Below are positions 27,665-35,977 of a stretch of 64,000 nucleotides of DNA, in pieces. Source of the stretch: Streptomyces albidoflavus. GTDB lineage: Bacteria; Actinomycetota; Actinomycetes; Streptomycetales; Streptomycetaceae. The notes under the pieces are model-generated. The model searched no databases. It saw only the letters and a list, made by a program, of their open reading frames with translations, and was not told the DNA's origin. Position 1 is the first letter of the stretch. Every line of letters begins with the position of its first letter. The translations under genes and the position numbers were made by a program. The stretch covers positions 1 through 64,000 of the forward strand of contig NZ_JOII01000008.1 in assembly GCF_000719955.1 (NCBI RefSeq). Direction: 5' to 3'.

Positions 27665-28893
27665 CGGTCACCGCCGACCAGGACGGGGCGGGCCGCGGAC
27701 CCGGCCGCCACGACGCGGCTCCTGGCGGGGGCCACCCGTGAGGGCGCCTCGGCCAGCCGGGCCCACACGCTGAGGAGGACCGGCAGCGCCAGGTAGCCGA
27801 ACCGGCCCGCCGGAGCCAGCAGGAAGGCCGTGCAGAGCCCCACCGCCAGCCGGTCGGCGGCCGGGACCAGGCCGGCCGGCGGCCGGACCCACAGCGAGAC
27901 GGCGACGGCCACCCCGCCCGCCGCCAGCAGGGTCATCGCCGCGTACCAGCCGAACGGGCCGAGGTCGGCCAGGAGCCGGCCGGGCAGCGGACTGGCCGCC
28001 GGGGTCTCCCACTCACCCCGCCCGGTGGGAAAGGCGAAGACCTGCTCGACCAGGGGGCCCGGCGCCAGCAGGGCGCTGGGGAGGACGGCCAGCACTGTCC
28101 CGGCCACCGCGACCCCCGTACCGCGCAGGGCGGCACCGAGCCCCGCGCGATGGGCGAGGAGAGCCGCGACGACGGCGAGGGCGGGCCATGCCGTCCACTT
28201 CAGGGAGCAGGCCAGCGCCAGGGCGAGCCCGGCGGCCACCGGACGGTGCCGGGCGGCCAGTGCCAGGGCCAGGCAGAGCAGGCCGGTGAGCGGGAGGTCG
28301 ACACCGCTGACGGCGAGCGGCAGCGCCACCACCGGCGAGGCGATCAGCGCGGCACCGACGAGCTGCCCGGTGCCCCGGCCGCCGAGGACGCGGCCCGCCG
28401 CCCAGAGGCAGCCGAGGAAGGCCGCCGCACACCAGAGCCGCGCGTCCCCGAGGTACCGCAGCGGTTCCCAGCCGTCGGCCACCACCGCCCCCGGCAGCCC
28501 GAACAGCGCCATGCCGGGCAGGTACGGGGTGACCTCCACGACGGCCTGCGGATCGGCCAGGTACGGCGTGCCCTGACGTACGGTCAGCAGCCCGGCGCGC
28601 TCGACCACGCCGACCTCGCTCTGCGCCCCGCCGGTCAGCACGAGCACCACGAGGGGCACGAGGACGGCCCCGATCCCGGCGATCCACACCGAGACGGCCC
28701 GTCCGAGCGAGCGCCAGGAGAGGACCGCCACGGCCGCGCAGAGATACCCGACGCAGGCGCTCGCGCCCCAGACGCGATGCGGCCCGAGCGAGGAGACCAC
28801 GGGGAACGCGGCGGCCCAGACCGCGGCCACGAGCCATCCGCAGCACCACAACTTCCGGCTTTCCAAGGACTGTTGTACCCGGTGAGTCAGCAC
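27661..28893 (-). CDS. GT87-like integral membrane glycosyltransferase
   Basis: 410 residues with about ten hydrophobic segments, basic loops, and a polar first external loop after the first few helices (TPYLADPQAVVEVTPYLPGM). This is the pattern of polyprenol-phosphate-mannose-dependent transferases (GT-C fold, DUF2029-like). The GTG start at 28893 has no clear ribosome site. It leads the three-gene operon with FkbM and PimB-like products. It could also belong to another GT-C family; the assignment rests on topology and context. Confidence 0.65.
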   Translation of the reverse strand: MLTHRVQQSLESRKLWCCGWLVAAVWAAAFPVVSSLGPHRVWGASACVGYLCAAVAVLSWRSLGRAVSVWIAGIGAVLVPLVVLVLTGGAQSEVGVVERAGLLTVRQGTPYLADPQAVVEVTPYLPGMALFGLPGAVVADGWEPLRYLGDARLWCAAAFLGCLWAAGRVLGGRGTGQLVGAALIASPVVALPLAVSGVDLPLTGLLCLALALAARHRPVAAGLALALACSLKWTAWPALAVVAALLAHRAGLGAALRGTGVAVAGTVLAVLPSALLAPGPLVEQVFAFPTGRGEWETPAASPLPGRLLADLGPFGWYAAMTLLAAGGVAVAVSLWVRPPAGLVPAADRLAVGLCTAFLLAPAGRFGYLALPVLLSVWARLAEAPSRVAPARSRVVAAGSAARPVLVGGDR

Positions 28894-28949
28894 CAGACCA
28901 TTGCAGCCAACTCCCCGCCCCAGGTCATGACAGCCAGGTCGAGACCTTG

Positions 28950-28969
28950 TGGTGGGGTTTTCCCCACCA
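28950..28969. promoter_or_regulatory. Short perfect palindrome upstream of the GT87 operon
   Basis: TGGTGGGG and CCCCACCA flank a TTTT loop. It lies 57 bp before the GT87 start in an otherwise gene-free stretch. It could be an operator or a minor hairpin. The rest of 28894-29013 shows nothing else recognisable. Confidence 0.4.
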
Positions 28970-29013
28970 TGGGAGACGGGCAGGCCGTGGACGCCGGCCC
29001 GGGCGAACGACGG

Positions 29014-29053
29014 GAACGCCCCTCCCCGGTCGAGCCGCCGGGGAGGGGCGTTC
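29014..29053 (-). terminator. Terminator of the polyol operon
   Basis: Perfect 16-bp arms GAACGCCCCTCCCCGG and CCGGGGAGGGGCGTTC with an 8-nt loop, 34 bp beyond the dehydrogenase stop codon. It separates the polyol operon from the GT87 operon transcribed in the same direction. Confidence 0.85.
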
Positions 29054-29056
29054 TGT

Positions 29057-29098
29057 CCTCAGTTCCAGAGCCTCAGTTCCAGAGCCTCAGCTCCAGGG
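29057..29098. repeat. Three tandem 14-bp repeats at the dehydrogenase 3' end
   Basis: CCTCAGTTCCAGAG occurs twice exactly and a third time with two changes. The third copy spans the dehydrogenase stop codon, so the array looks like stepwise duplication of the gene's last bases into the spacer. Confidence 0.85.
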
Positions 29099-30082
29099 CT
29101 CCACGACGATCTTCCTGCCCTCGCCCGCCCGGAACCGGTCGATCGCCTCCGGGTACTGCTCCAGGGGGAGGCGGTCGCTGATGAAGACCGAGGGGTCGAG
29201 GACGCCGGAGGCGAAGAGGGCGGCGGCTCGCTCGTAGCTGTGGAGGACGGCCATGGAGCCGGTGATGGTGATTTCCTGGTTGTAGATGCGGTAGGGCTCG
29301 ATGACGGCGGTGGTGGCGTAGTCGGAGACGCCGAACTGGAGGAAGGTGCCGCCCTTGGCGACGCGGCCGAGGCCGTCCTGGATGGCCTGGGCGTTGCCGG
29401 TGGCGTCGATGACGATGTCCCAGCCGGCGGGGCGGTCGAGTTCCTCCGCGCGGGCGGCCGTGGCGGAGCAGCCGAGGAGGCCGGCGGTGGCCAGGCGGTC
29501 GGGGTTGACGTCGAGGACGTCGACGCGGGCGGCACCGGTGCGCTTGGCCAGTTCCAGCATCATCAGGCCCATGGTGCCCGAGCCGTAGATGAGGACCTCG
29601 GAGCCGAGGTTGCCGCGGAGCACGTCGTAGCCGCGGACCGCGCAGGAGAGCGGCTCGATGAGGGCGGCGTCGCGGACGTCGACGTGCTCGGGGAGGCGGA
29701 CGCAGTTGGCGACGGGGGCGACGGCGTACTCGGCGGCGCCGCCGGCCGTGGTGACGCCGATGGCGGCCCAGTTGTCACACAGGTTGCCGCGGCCCGTGCG
29801 GCAGTAGCGGCACTCGTGGCAGTGCAGGGAGGGGTCGACGGCGACCTTGTCGCCGACGGCGAGTTCGGTGACACGGGAGCCGAGGGCGACGATCTCGCCG
29901 GCGAACTCGTGGCCCGGCACGATCGGCAGCGTCGGGGCGAACTCGCCCTGCAGGATGTGGAGATCGGTGCCGCACAGCCCGCAGGAGGCGACCTTGACGA
30001 CCACGTCGCGCGGACCCGGCTCCGGGTCGGGCACGGTGGTGAGGGACACCTTGCCCACGGCTTCGACGATGGCTGCCTTCAT
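29087..30082 (-). CDS. Zinc-dependent alcohol (polyol) dehydrogenase
   Basis: 331 residues, medium-chain dehydrogenase. Catalytic zinc ligands are seen in SCGLCGTDLH (Cys near 37) and GHEFAG (His near 60). A structural zinc site appears as CHECRYCRTGRGNLC (near 88-102). The NAD-binding motif is YGSGTMGLMMLEL, with DVLDVNPDR after the second strand. The ATG overlaps the upstream permease stop as ATGA, so it is the last gene of the sugar-alcohol uptake operon. It probably oxidises the imported polyol (sorbitol, mannitol or similar) to a ketose. Substrate is inferred from the transporter type. Confidence 0.9.
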   Translation of the reverse strand: MKAAIVEAVGKVSLTTVPDPEPGPRDVVVKVASCGLCGTDLHILQGEFAPTLPIVPGHEFAGEIVALGSRVTELAVGDKVAVDPSLHCHECRYCRTGRGNLCDNWAAIGVTTAGGAAEYAVAPVANCVRLPEHVDVRDAALIEPLSCAVRGYDVLRGNLGSEVLIYGSGTMGLMMLELAKRTGAARVDVLDVNPDRLATAGLLGCSATAARAEELDRPAGWDIVIDATGNAQAIQDGLGRVAKGGTFLQFGVSDYATTAVIEPYRIYNQEITITGSMAVLHSYERAAALFASGVLDPSVFISDRLPLEQYPEAIDRFRAGEGRKIVVEPWS

Positions 30083-30945
30083 TTGACTGCTCCCAAGGAG
30101 AGGCCCTGGACGAGTTTGTCCTGGGCGGCGTAGCCGGCGGCGAGCACCGGCAGGGACACGACCACCGAGGCGGCGCAGAGCTGGGCCAGGAAGAGGCCCT
30201 GGCTGGTGACGAAGGTGGTCAGGTGGACGGGGGCGGTCGAGGCGACGACACCGGTCAGCACCCGGGCGAAGAGCAGCTCGTTCCAGCTGAAGATGAAGCA
30301 GATCAGCGCGGTGGCCGCGATCCCGGGCGCGGCGACCGGCGCCACCACCCGGCTCAGCACGGTCGGCAGCCGCGCCCCGTCGACCTGGGCCGCCTCGATG
30401 ATCGAGACGGGCACGTCGGAGAGGAAGGACTGCATCATCCACACCGCGATCGGCAGGTTCATCGAGGTGTAGAGGAGGACGAGCAGCCAGATGTTGTCGA
30501 GCAACCCGGTGTTGCGGGCGAAGAGGTAGATGGGCAGCAGCCCGGCCACCACCGGCAGCATCTTGGTGGAGAGGAAGAAGAAGAGCACGTCGGTCCACTT
30601 GCGCACGCGCCGGATGGAGAGGGCGTACGCCGCCGGGAGGGCGAGGAGCAGGACCAGCACGGTGGAGAAGAAGGAGGCGGTCAGGGAGTTGACCAGCGGG
30701 GGCCAGGGGGTCGGGCCGCCTCCGCCGCCGAAGAAGGTGCGGTAGCCGTCCAGGGTGAGGGAGGCGGCGAAGGACGGCGGGTTGGTGGCCGCGTCGGACT
30801 CCGCGTGGAAGGAGGTCAGCACCATCCACAGGGCGGGGAAGCAGAAGACCAGGCCGAGCACCCAGGCGGTGACGGCGACGCCGGTGACACGGCGGCGGGG
30901 CCGGGTGGCCGGGGCTGTGGCCGGGGTTGTGGTCGAGGCGCTCAT
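30079..30945 (-). CDS. ABC sugar transporter permease (MalG type)
   Basis: 288 residues, six predicted helices. The EAA loop that docks the ATPase reads EAAQVDGARLPTVLSRVVAPVAAPG (near 195). It overlaps the upstream permease stop and the downstream dehydrogenase start by four bases each. It forms the membrane channel with the permease at 30942. No ATPase is encoded in the operon, so a shared MsiK-type ATPase is the likely energy source. Confidence 0.92.
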   Translation of the reverse strand: MSASTTTPATAPATRPRRRVTGVAVTAWVLGLVFCFPALWMVLTSFHAESDAATNPPSFAASLTLDGYRTFFGGGGGPTPWPPLVNSLTASFFSTVLVLLLALPAAYALSIRRVRKWTDVLFFFLSTKMLPVVAGLLPIYLFARNTGLLDNIWLLVLLYTSMNLPIAVWMMQSFLSDVPVSIIEAAQVDGARLPTVLSRVVAPVAAPGIAATALICFIFSWNELLFARVLTGVVASTAPVHLTTFVTSQGLFLAQLCAASVVVSLPVLAAGYAAQDKLVQGLSLGAVK

Positions 30946-31910
30946 GCGCGGCTCGCCTCCTCGCGGAAGAGGGACGAGACCACCCGCAGGGCGACGGTGG
31001 CGATGAGCACCGTGCCGATCACCGCGACGACGCCGACGGCGGAGGCCAGGCCGTACTCGTGGGCCCGGTAGAAGGTCTCGTAGACGGTGTAGGGGAGGTT
31101 GGCGGTGCCGAGGCCGCCGGAGGTGAGGGTGAAGACCGCGTCGAAGTTCTGCACGATGTACACCGAGCCGAGCAGGATGCCCAGTTCGAGGTAGCGGCGC
31201 AGGTGGGGCAGGGTCATGAAGGCGAACATCTGCCAGCGCCCGGCGCCGTCGATGCGGGCCGCCTCCATCATGTCGTCGGGGCGGCTCTGGAGCCCCGCCA
31301 GCAGGATCAGCATCATGAACGGCGTCCACTGCCACACCAGGGCGGCGACCACGGCGGCCAGCGGCATCGACGACATCCAGTCCGGCTGGACCACCTTCTC
31401 GATGCCGAAGAGCGAGCCGAACCAGTTGAGCGCGCCGTTGAACAGGCCGTACTCCGGGTTGTACAGCGCGTGCTTCCACAGCAGCGCGGCGGAGACCGGG
31501 ACCAGCAGGAACGGCGTGATGAGCAGGGTGCGGACCATGCCCCGGCCGAAGAAGCGGCGGTTGAGGAGCAGGGCGAAGCCGAGGCCGAGCGCCACGCTGA
31601 CCAGGACCACCGAGGCGGTCAGGATCACCGTGGTGATCACCGCGTCGCGCAGGGCGGCGTCGGTGAAGACCGAGGCGTAGTTGGACAGGCCGGTGAAGTG
31701 GCGCTTCTCCGGGCTGAGGGAGTTCCAGTCGAAGAGGGAGAGGACGAGCGTCGCCACGAACGGCAGCTGGGTGACGACGACGAGGAAGACCAGCGCGGGC
31801 AGCAGCGGCGCCCTGGTCGCCCACGCCTTGGCCTTGCTGCCCCGGGTGGCGGCGGGCGGCACGGGCGCGGGCGGCCTCGGTGCCTTCGCCGGGGCGGTGG
31901 ATGTGGTCAT
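30942..31910 (-). CDS. ABC sugar transporter permease (MalF type)
   Basis: 322 residues. A Pro/Ala-rich cytosolic N-tail (1-30) precedes six helices. The EAA loop reads MEAARIDGAGRWQMFAFMTLPHL. The ATG at 31910 overlaps the stop of the binding-protein gene (ATGA). It resembles sorbitol/mannitol transporter permeases, matching the dehydrogenase in the operon. Confidence 0.92.
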   Translation of the reverse strand: MTTSTAPAKAPRPPAPVPPAATRGSKAKAWATRAPLLPALVFLVVVTQLPFVATLVLSLFDWNSLSPEKRHFTGLSNYASVFTDAALRDAVITTVILTASVVLVSVALGLGFALLLNRRFFGRGMVRTLLITPFLLVPVSAALLWKHALYNPEYGLFNGALNWFGSLFGIEKVVQPDWMSSMPLAAVVAALVWQWTPFMMLILLAGLQSRPDDMMEAARIDGAGRWQMFAFMTLPHLRRYLELGILLGSVYIVQNFDAVFTLTSGGLGTANLPYTVYETFYRAHEYGLASAVGVVAVIGTVLIATVALRVVSSLFREEASRA

Positions 31911-33274
31911 CGGTACTCCTCCGCGACCTTCTCGGCCAGCTTCTGGGAGGTGGCGAGCGCGGCGTCCACCGACTGGCGGCCCGCGATGGCGGCGCTGATC
32001 TCCTGGGCGACCCTGGTGCCCAGGTCGGTGAACTCCGGTACGCCGACGAACTGGATGCCGGCGGTCGGGCGGGGCTGGGTGCCCGGGTTCTTCGGGTCGG
32101 CCGAGGAGATGGCCTTCTCGGTGACGTCGGCGAAGGCCCCGGCCTCGGCGCGGTACTCCGGGTTGGCGTAGGTGGAGGCCCGCTTGCCCGCGGGGACGTT
32201 GGACCAGCCGCTGGTGGCGCCGACCAGCTCCTCGTACTCCTTGCTGGAGGCCCAGGAGATGAACTTCCAGGCGTCGTCGGACTTGATGGACGCCTTCTGC
32301 AGCCCCCAGGCCCAGGTGTAGAGCCAGCCGGAGCTCTTGGTCTGCTCGACGGGGGCCGGGACGTACCCGATCTTGCCCTTCACCGGGGAGCCGGACGCCT
32401 CCAGGGAGCCCGCGCCGGCCGTGGCGTCGTACCACATGGCCGACTTGCCCTGGGTCATGTTGTTCAGGCACTCGGCGTACCCGGACTGCGGGGCGCCGCG
32501 CTCGCCGTGGGAGCGGACCAGGTCGACGTAGAACTTGGTGGCCTTCTTGAACTCCGGTGAGGTCAGCTGCGGCTTCCAGTCCTCGGTGAACCAGGTGCCG
32601 CCCATCGTGTTGACCACCGTGGTCAGCGGGGCGATGACCTCACCCCAGCCGGGCAGCCCGCGCAGGCAGATGCCCTTCATCCCGGGGCGGGAGCCGTCGG
32701 TCTGCTTCGCCAGCTCGGCGACCTCCTTCCAGGTGGGCTGGTCGGGCATGGTCAGCCCCTCCTCCTCGAAGATGTCCTTGCGGTACATCAGGAAGGAGGA
32801 CTCGCCGTAGAACGGCTGGGCGTAGAGCTTGCCGTCCTCGGCGGTCAGCGACTCGCGCAGCGGGGCGAGGATGTCGTCCTGGTCGAAGCCGGGGTCCTTG
32901 GCGACGTAGCCGTCCAGCTCGTGCAGCCAGCCGTTCTTCGCGAAGAAGGGCAGCTCGAAGTTGCTGATGGTGGCGATGTCGTACTGGCCGGCCTGGTTGG
33001 AGAAGTCCTGGCTGACCTTGTCGCGCACGTCGTTCTCCGGCAGCACCGTGAAGTGCACCTTGATGCCGGTCTCCTTGGTGAAGTGCTTGGCCGTGAGCTT
33101 CTGCAACTCGACCATCTGCGGGTTGTTCACCATCAGGACGTTCAGCGCGTCGCCGCCGCCGAACGAGGTGCCGCCCGCCCCGGCACATCCGGAGAGCAGC
33201 GCCAGCGCGGCCGCCGCCGCTCCGGTTCGCAGAAGGCGGCGGCGCGGTCCGTGGCGTGGTCGCGGAGGGGCCAT
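31907..33274 (-). CDS. Lipoprotein sugar-binding protein of the polyol ABC transporter
   Basis: 455 residues. A twin-Arg-containing signal (PRRRLLRTG) leads to the lipobox LLSGC (Cys near 30), so it should be lipid-anchored outside the membrane. The mature part is a family 1 solute-binding protein related to sorbitol/mannitol-binding proteins (DIATISNFELPFFAKNGW, LPGWGEVIAPL). AGGAG lies six bases before the ATG. It heads the transport operon and follows the DeoR gene by 121 bp in the same direction. The exact ligand is not certain. Confidence 0.9.
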   Translation of the reverse strand: MAPPRPRHGPRRRLLRTGAAAAALALLSGCAGAGGTSFGGGDALNVLMVNNPQMVELQKLTAKHFTKETGIKVHFTVLPENDVRDKVSQDFSNQAGQYDIATISNFELPFFAKNGWLHELDGYVAKDPGFDQDDILAPLRESLTAEDGKLYAQPFYGESSFLMYRKDIFEEEGLTMPDQPTWKEVAELAKQTDGSRPGMKGICLRGLPGWGEVIAPLTTVVNTMGGTWFTEDWKPQLTSPEFKKATKFYVDLVRSHGERGAPQSGYAECLNNMTQGKSAMWYDATAGAGSLEASGSPVKGKIGYVPAPVEQTKSSGWLYTWAWGLQKASIKSDDAWKFISWASSKEYEELVGATSGWSNVPAGKRASTYANPEYRAEAGAFADVTEKAISSADPKNPGTQPRPTAGIQFVGVPEFTDLGTRVAQEISAAIAGRQSVDAALATSQKLAEKVAEEYR

Positions 33275-33395
33275 GGGGAACTCCTGAGGGGTCGCGGCTC
33301 GATGGGGGAAAGGGGGTGTACGGGCGCGGCGGACCGCGCCCCGGCACGCGCGTGGGGCGGTGCCGTGCGGACAGGGGTGGGACCGGCCAGGTCGG

Positions 33396-34157
33396 TCAGA
33401 CGCGGATGACCTGGGGACCGAGGAGGGAGTAACGCTGGGCCTCGGCGGAGGTGAGGCCGGTGTCGGTGACGATGGCCTCGAAGTCGGCGACCTCGGCGAA
33501 CCGGCAGAAGCTCACCGCGCCGAACTTGGTGTGCAGCCCGACGAAGACCCGCCGCCGCGAGCACCGCACCGCCTGCGCCTTCACCTCGGCGACCGTCGGG
33601 TCCGGGGTGGTCAGGCCGTACGAGCGGGAGATGCCGTTGGCGCCGATGAACGCCAGGTCGACCACGAAGTCACCGAGCATCCGCCCGGCCCAGTGCCCGA
33701 CGGTGGCCAGGGTGGCGCCGCGCACCCGCCCGCCGAGCAGCAGCACGGCGGTCTTCTCCGCCCCGGCCAGCGCGGTGGCGACGGCCAGGGAGGCGGTGAC
33801 GACGGTCAGTTCGCGGTCCTTCGGCAGCGCCTCGGCGACGAGCTGGGGGGTGAAGCCCTCGTCGACGAAGACCGTCTCGGCGTCCCCGAGCAGGTCGGCC
33901 GCGGCCGCCGCGATCCGCGACTTCTGCGGCACGTTGCGGGTGGTGCGGACGGCCAGCGTGGTCTCGAACCCCGCCGACTCCACGGGATAGGCCCCGCCGT
34001 GCGTCCGGCGTACCAGACCGTGTTCCTCCAGTACGTGCAGATCACGGCGGATGGTCTCCTTGGCCACGCGGAACAGGGCAGCGAGCGCGTTCACCTCCAC
34101 CGAGCCGTCCCGGCGGGCGGTGTGGAGAATCCCTCTGCGGCGTTCCTCGGTGCCCAC
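33396..34157 (-). CDS. DeoR-family transcriptional regulator of the polyol operon
   Basis: 253 residues. N-terminal winged helix with the DeoR signature VAKETIRRDLHVLEEHGLVRRTHGG (about 28-55). A C-terminal sugar-phosphate isomerase-like sensor domain follows (VFVDEGFTPQLVAEAL, LLLGGRV, FIGANGIS). The GTG at 34157 (GAAGGG upstream) gives the normal family length; the frame is open for another 27 codons but those have no family match. It probably represses the transporter operon until the phosphorylated sugar binds. Confidence 0.9.
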   Translation of the reverse strand: MGTEERRRGILHTARRDGSVEVNALAALFRVAKETIRRDLHVLEEHGLVRRTHGGAYPVESAGFETTLAVRTTRNVPQKSRIAAAAADLLGDAETVFVDEGFTPQLVAEALPKDRELTVVTASLAVATALAGAEKTAVLLLGGRVRGATLATVGHWAGRMLGDFVVDLAFIGANGISRSYGLTTPDPTVAEVKAQAVRCSRRRVFVGLHTKFGAVSFCRFAEVADFEAIVTDTGLTSAEAQRYSLLGPQVIRV

Positions 34158-34280
34158 GACGCCCTTCCGGTTCTGCTTCGGTGCGGTCCACTGCGGAGCC
34201 CGGACCGGTCCGTTCGGGCTCACGTGTCGTTTGTACAAGCAGCGCCCGTGGCTCGGCCACCTCCTGCGCGGGGGTGCTCC

Positions 34281-34400
34281 TGCCCGTTCTTGCCCGTTCG
34301 GGCGGAATGGACCGTGCTGGTCAGCATAGGCGGAGGCGCCGACGCGACACGGAGTGATGCCCGTTTCGGGCCCGATCGGCGCCCGGAAAATGCCCGTGTC
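34281..34400. promoter_or_regulatory. Cluster of TGCCCGT repeats upstream of the DeoR gene
   Basis: TGCCCGT starts at 34281, 34291, 34358 and 34391. The first two are a direct repeat with a 10-bp period (TGCCCGTTCT, TGCCCGTTCG). Two copies continue into small palindromes, GCCCG-TT-CGGGC (34292-34303) and GCCCG-TTT-CGGGC (34359-34371). They sit in the 330-bp gene-free gap between DeoR and urtE. They are a candidate autoregulatory operator; nothing else is recognised in the gap. Confidence 0.45.
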
Positions 34401-34487
34401 CGGTTCGGGGCCCGGATCGGGCGCGCACGGCCGCGGCTGTCCTTCCGCTTCCGTACGCGCCCCGGGTGCCGGTGGTGCCCTGCCCGG

Positions 34488-35186
34488 CTACACCCGCAGC
34501 ACCCCCCGCACCACCTCCTCCGCCCCCGCCCCGCCGGTTCCCGACGAGGTCACCCGGCCCGCCGTCAGGACGTGGTAGTGGGCGGCGGCGCGGAGGGCGA
34601 AGCCGACGTGTTGTTCGACGAGGAGGACGGAGAGGCCGCCGCGGCGGGTGAGCGCGAGGACGGCCGCCTCGATCTCGGCGACCACCGAGGGCTGGATGCC
34701 CTCCGTCGGCTCGTCCAGGAGGAGCAGGCGGGGGCGGGTCACCAGGGCTCGGGCCAGGGCGAGTTGCTGGCGCTGGCCGCCGGAGAGGAGGCCCGCGGGG
34801 CGGTGGCCGAGGGTGCGCAGGGCCGGGAAGAGGTCGAGGGCCTCGTCGGTGGCGGCCCGGCCGGCCGGCCGGCCGTCGGCGACCAGGCGGAGGTTCTCGG
34901 CGGCGGTCAGCTGGGGGAAGCACTGCTGGCCCTGGGGGACGTAGGCGAGGCCGCGGGCCACCCGCTGGTGCGGGCGCAGGCGGGTGACGTCCTCGCCGTC
35001 GAGGCGGACGGCGCCGCGCGAGGGGATCAGCAGCCCGGCCGCCGCGCGCAGCAGGGTGCTCTTGCCCGCGCCGTTGTGGCCGAGGACGGCCGCGACCCCG
35101 TCGCGGGGCACGGTCAGGGAGACGCCGTGCAGGACGGTGGAGCGGGCGTACCCGGCGTGCACCGTGTCGATCTCCAGGAGCGTCAT
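34488..35186 (-). CDS. urtE: Urea ABC transporter ATPase UrtE
   Basis: 232 residues with Walker A GHNGAGKST, Q-loop YVPQGQQCFP, signature LLSGGQRQQ and Walker B LLLLDEPTEGIQP, followed by VEQH. The EGIQPSVV stretch is typical of UrtE and LivF. The ATG overlaps the urtD stop by four bases. Last gene of the five-gene operon and one of its two ATPases. Confidence 0.93.
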   Translation of the reverse strand: MTLLEIDTVHAGYARSTVLHGVSLTVPRDGVAAVLGHNGAGKSTLLRAAAGLLIPSRGAVRLDGEDVTRLRPHQRVARGLAYVPQGQQCFPQLTAAENLRLVADGRPAGRAATDEALDLFPALRTLGHRPAGLLSGGQRQQLALARALVTRPRLLLLDEPTEGIQPSVVAEIEAAVLALTRRGGLSVLLVEQHVGFALRAAAHYHVLTAGRVTSSGTGGAGAEEVVRGVLRV

Positions 35187-35977
35187 GCGCCGGTCACCGC
35201 CTCGGCCCCGGCCACCGCCGCGGCGTCCTCGGCGGTGCCGAGGTACACCTCCTGCACCGCCGGATCGGCCCGCACCTCGTCCACCGTCCCCTCGCTCAGC
35301 ACCCGGCCCGCGTGCAGCACGCTCACCGTGCGCGCGTAGGACCGCAGGAAGTCCATGTCGTGTTCGATGACGACCACGGTCCGCTCGCCCGCGATCCGGT
35401 GAAGCAGGGCGCCGGTGGCGTCCCGCTCCTCGTGGCTCATGCCGGCCACCGGCTCGTCCAGGAGCAGCAGCCGCACGTTCTGGACCAGCAGCATGCCGAT
35501 CTCCAGCCACTGCTTCTGCCCGTGGGCGAGGACCCCGGCGGGGCGCTCCCGCAGCGCGGTCAGCCCGATCGTCTCCAGCGCCTCGGCGACCGCCTCGGGG
35601 ACGCCCTTGCGGCGCCGCAGCAGGGTGGCGGCGGAGCGTCCGGCGCCGGCCGCGATGTCGAGGTTCTGCAGGACGGTGAGGTTCTCGAAGACCGTCGCCG
35701 TCTGGAAGGTACGGCCGACGCCCGCGCGGGCGATCCGGTGGACGGGCCGCCCGAGCAGCTCGGCGCCCTCGAACCGGACCGAGCCGGTGGCCCGGGCGAG
35801 GCCGGTGACCGCGTCGACCAGAGTGGTCTTGCCCGCCCCGTTCGGCCCGATCAGGAAGCGCAGGTCGCCGGGGGCGACGCTCAGGTCCACCCCGTCGACG
35901 GCGGTGAACCCGTCGAACTCCACCCGCAGCGCGCTGATCTCCAGCCCGCCCCGGGACTCCGTGCCGGTGCCGCTCAT
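35183..35977 (-). CDS. urtD: Urea ABC transporter ATPase UrtD
   Basis: 264 residues. Walker A GPNGAGKTTLVD, the family-typical GRTFQTATVFENLTV, and a diverged signature LAHGQKQWLEIGM that is characteristic of UrtD, then LLLLDEPVAGMS and IEHDMDF. It is linked to urtC and urtE by four-base overlaps. Confidence 0.94.
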   Translation of the reverse strand: MSGTGTESRGGLEISALRVEFDGFTAVDGVDLSVAPGDLRFLIGPNGAGKTTLVDAVTGLARATGSVRFEGAELLGRPVHRIARAGVGRTFQTATVFENLTVLQNLDIAAGAGRSAATLLRRRKGVPEAVAEALETIGLTALRERPAGVLAHGQKQWLEIGMLLVQNVRLLLLDEPVAGMSHEERDATGALLHRIAGERTVVVIEHDMDFLRSYARTVSVLHAGRVLSEGTVDEVRADPAVQEVYLGTAEDAAAVAGAEAVTGA

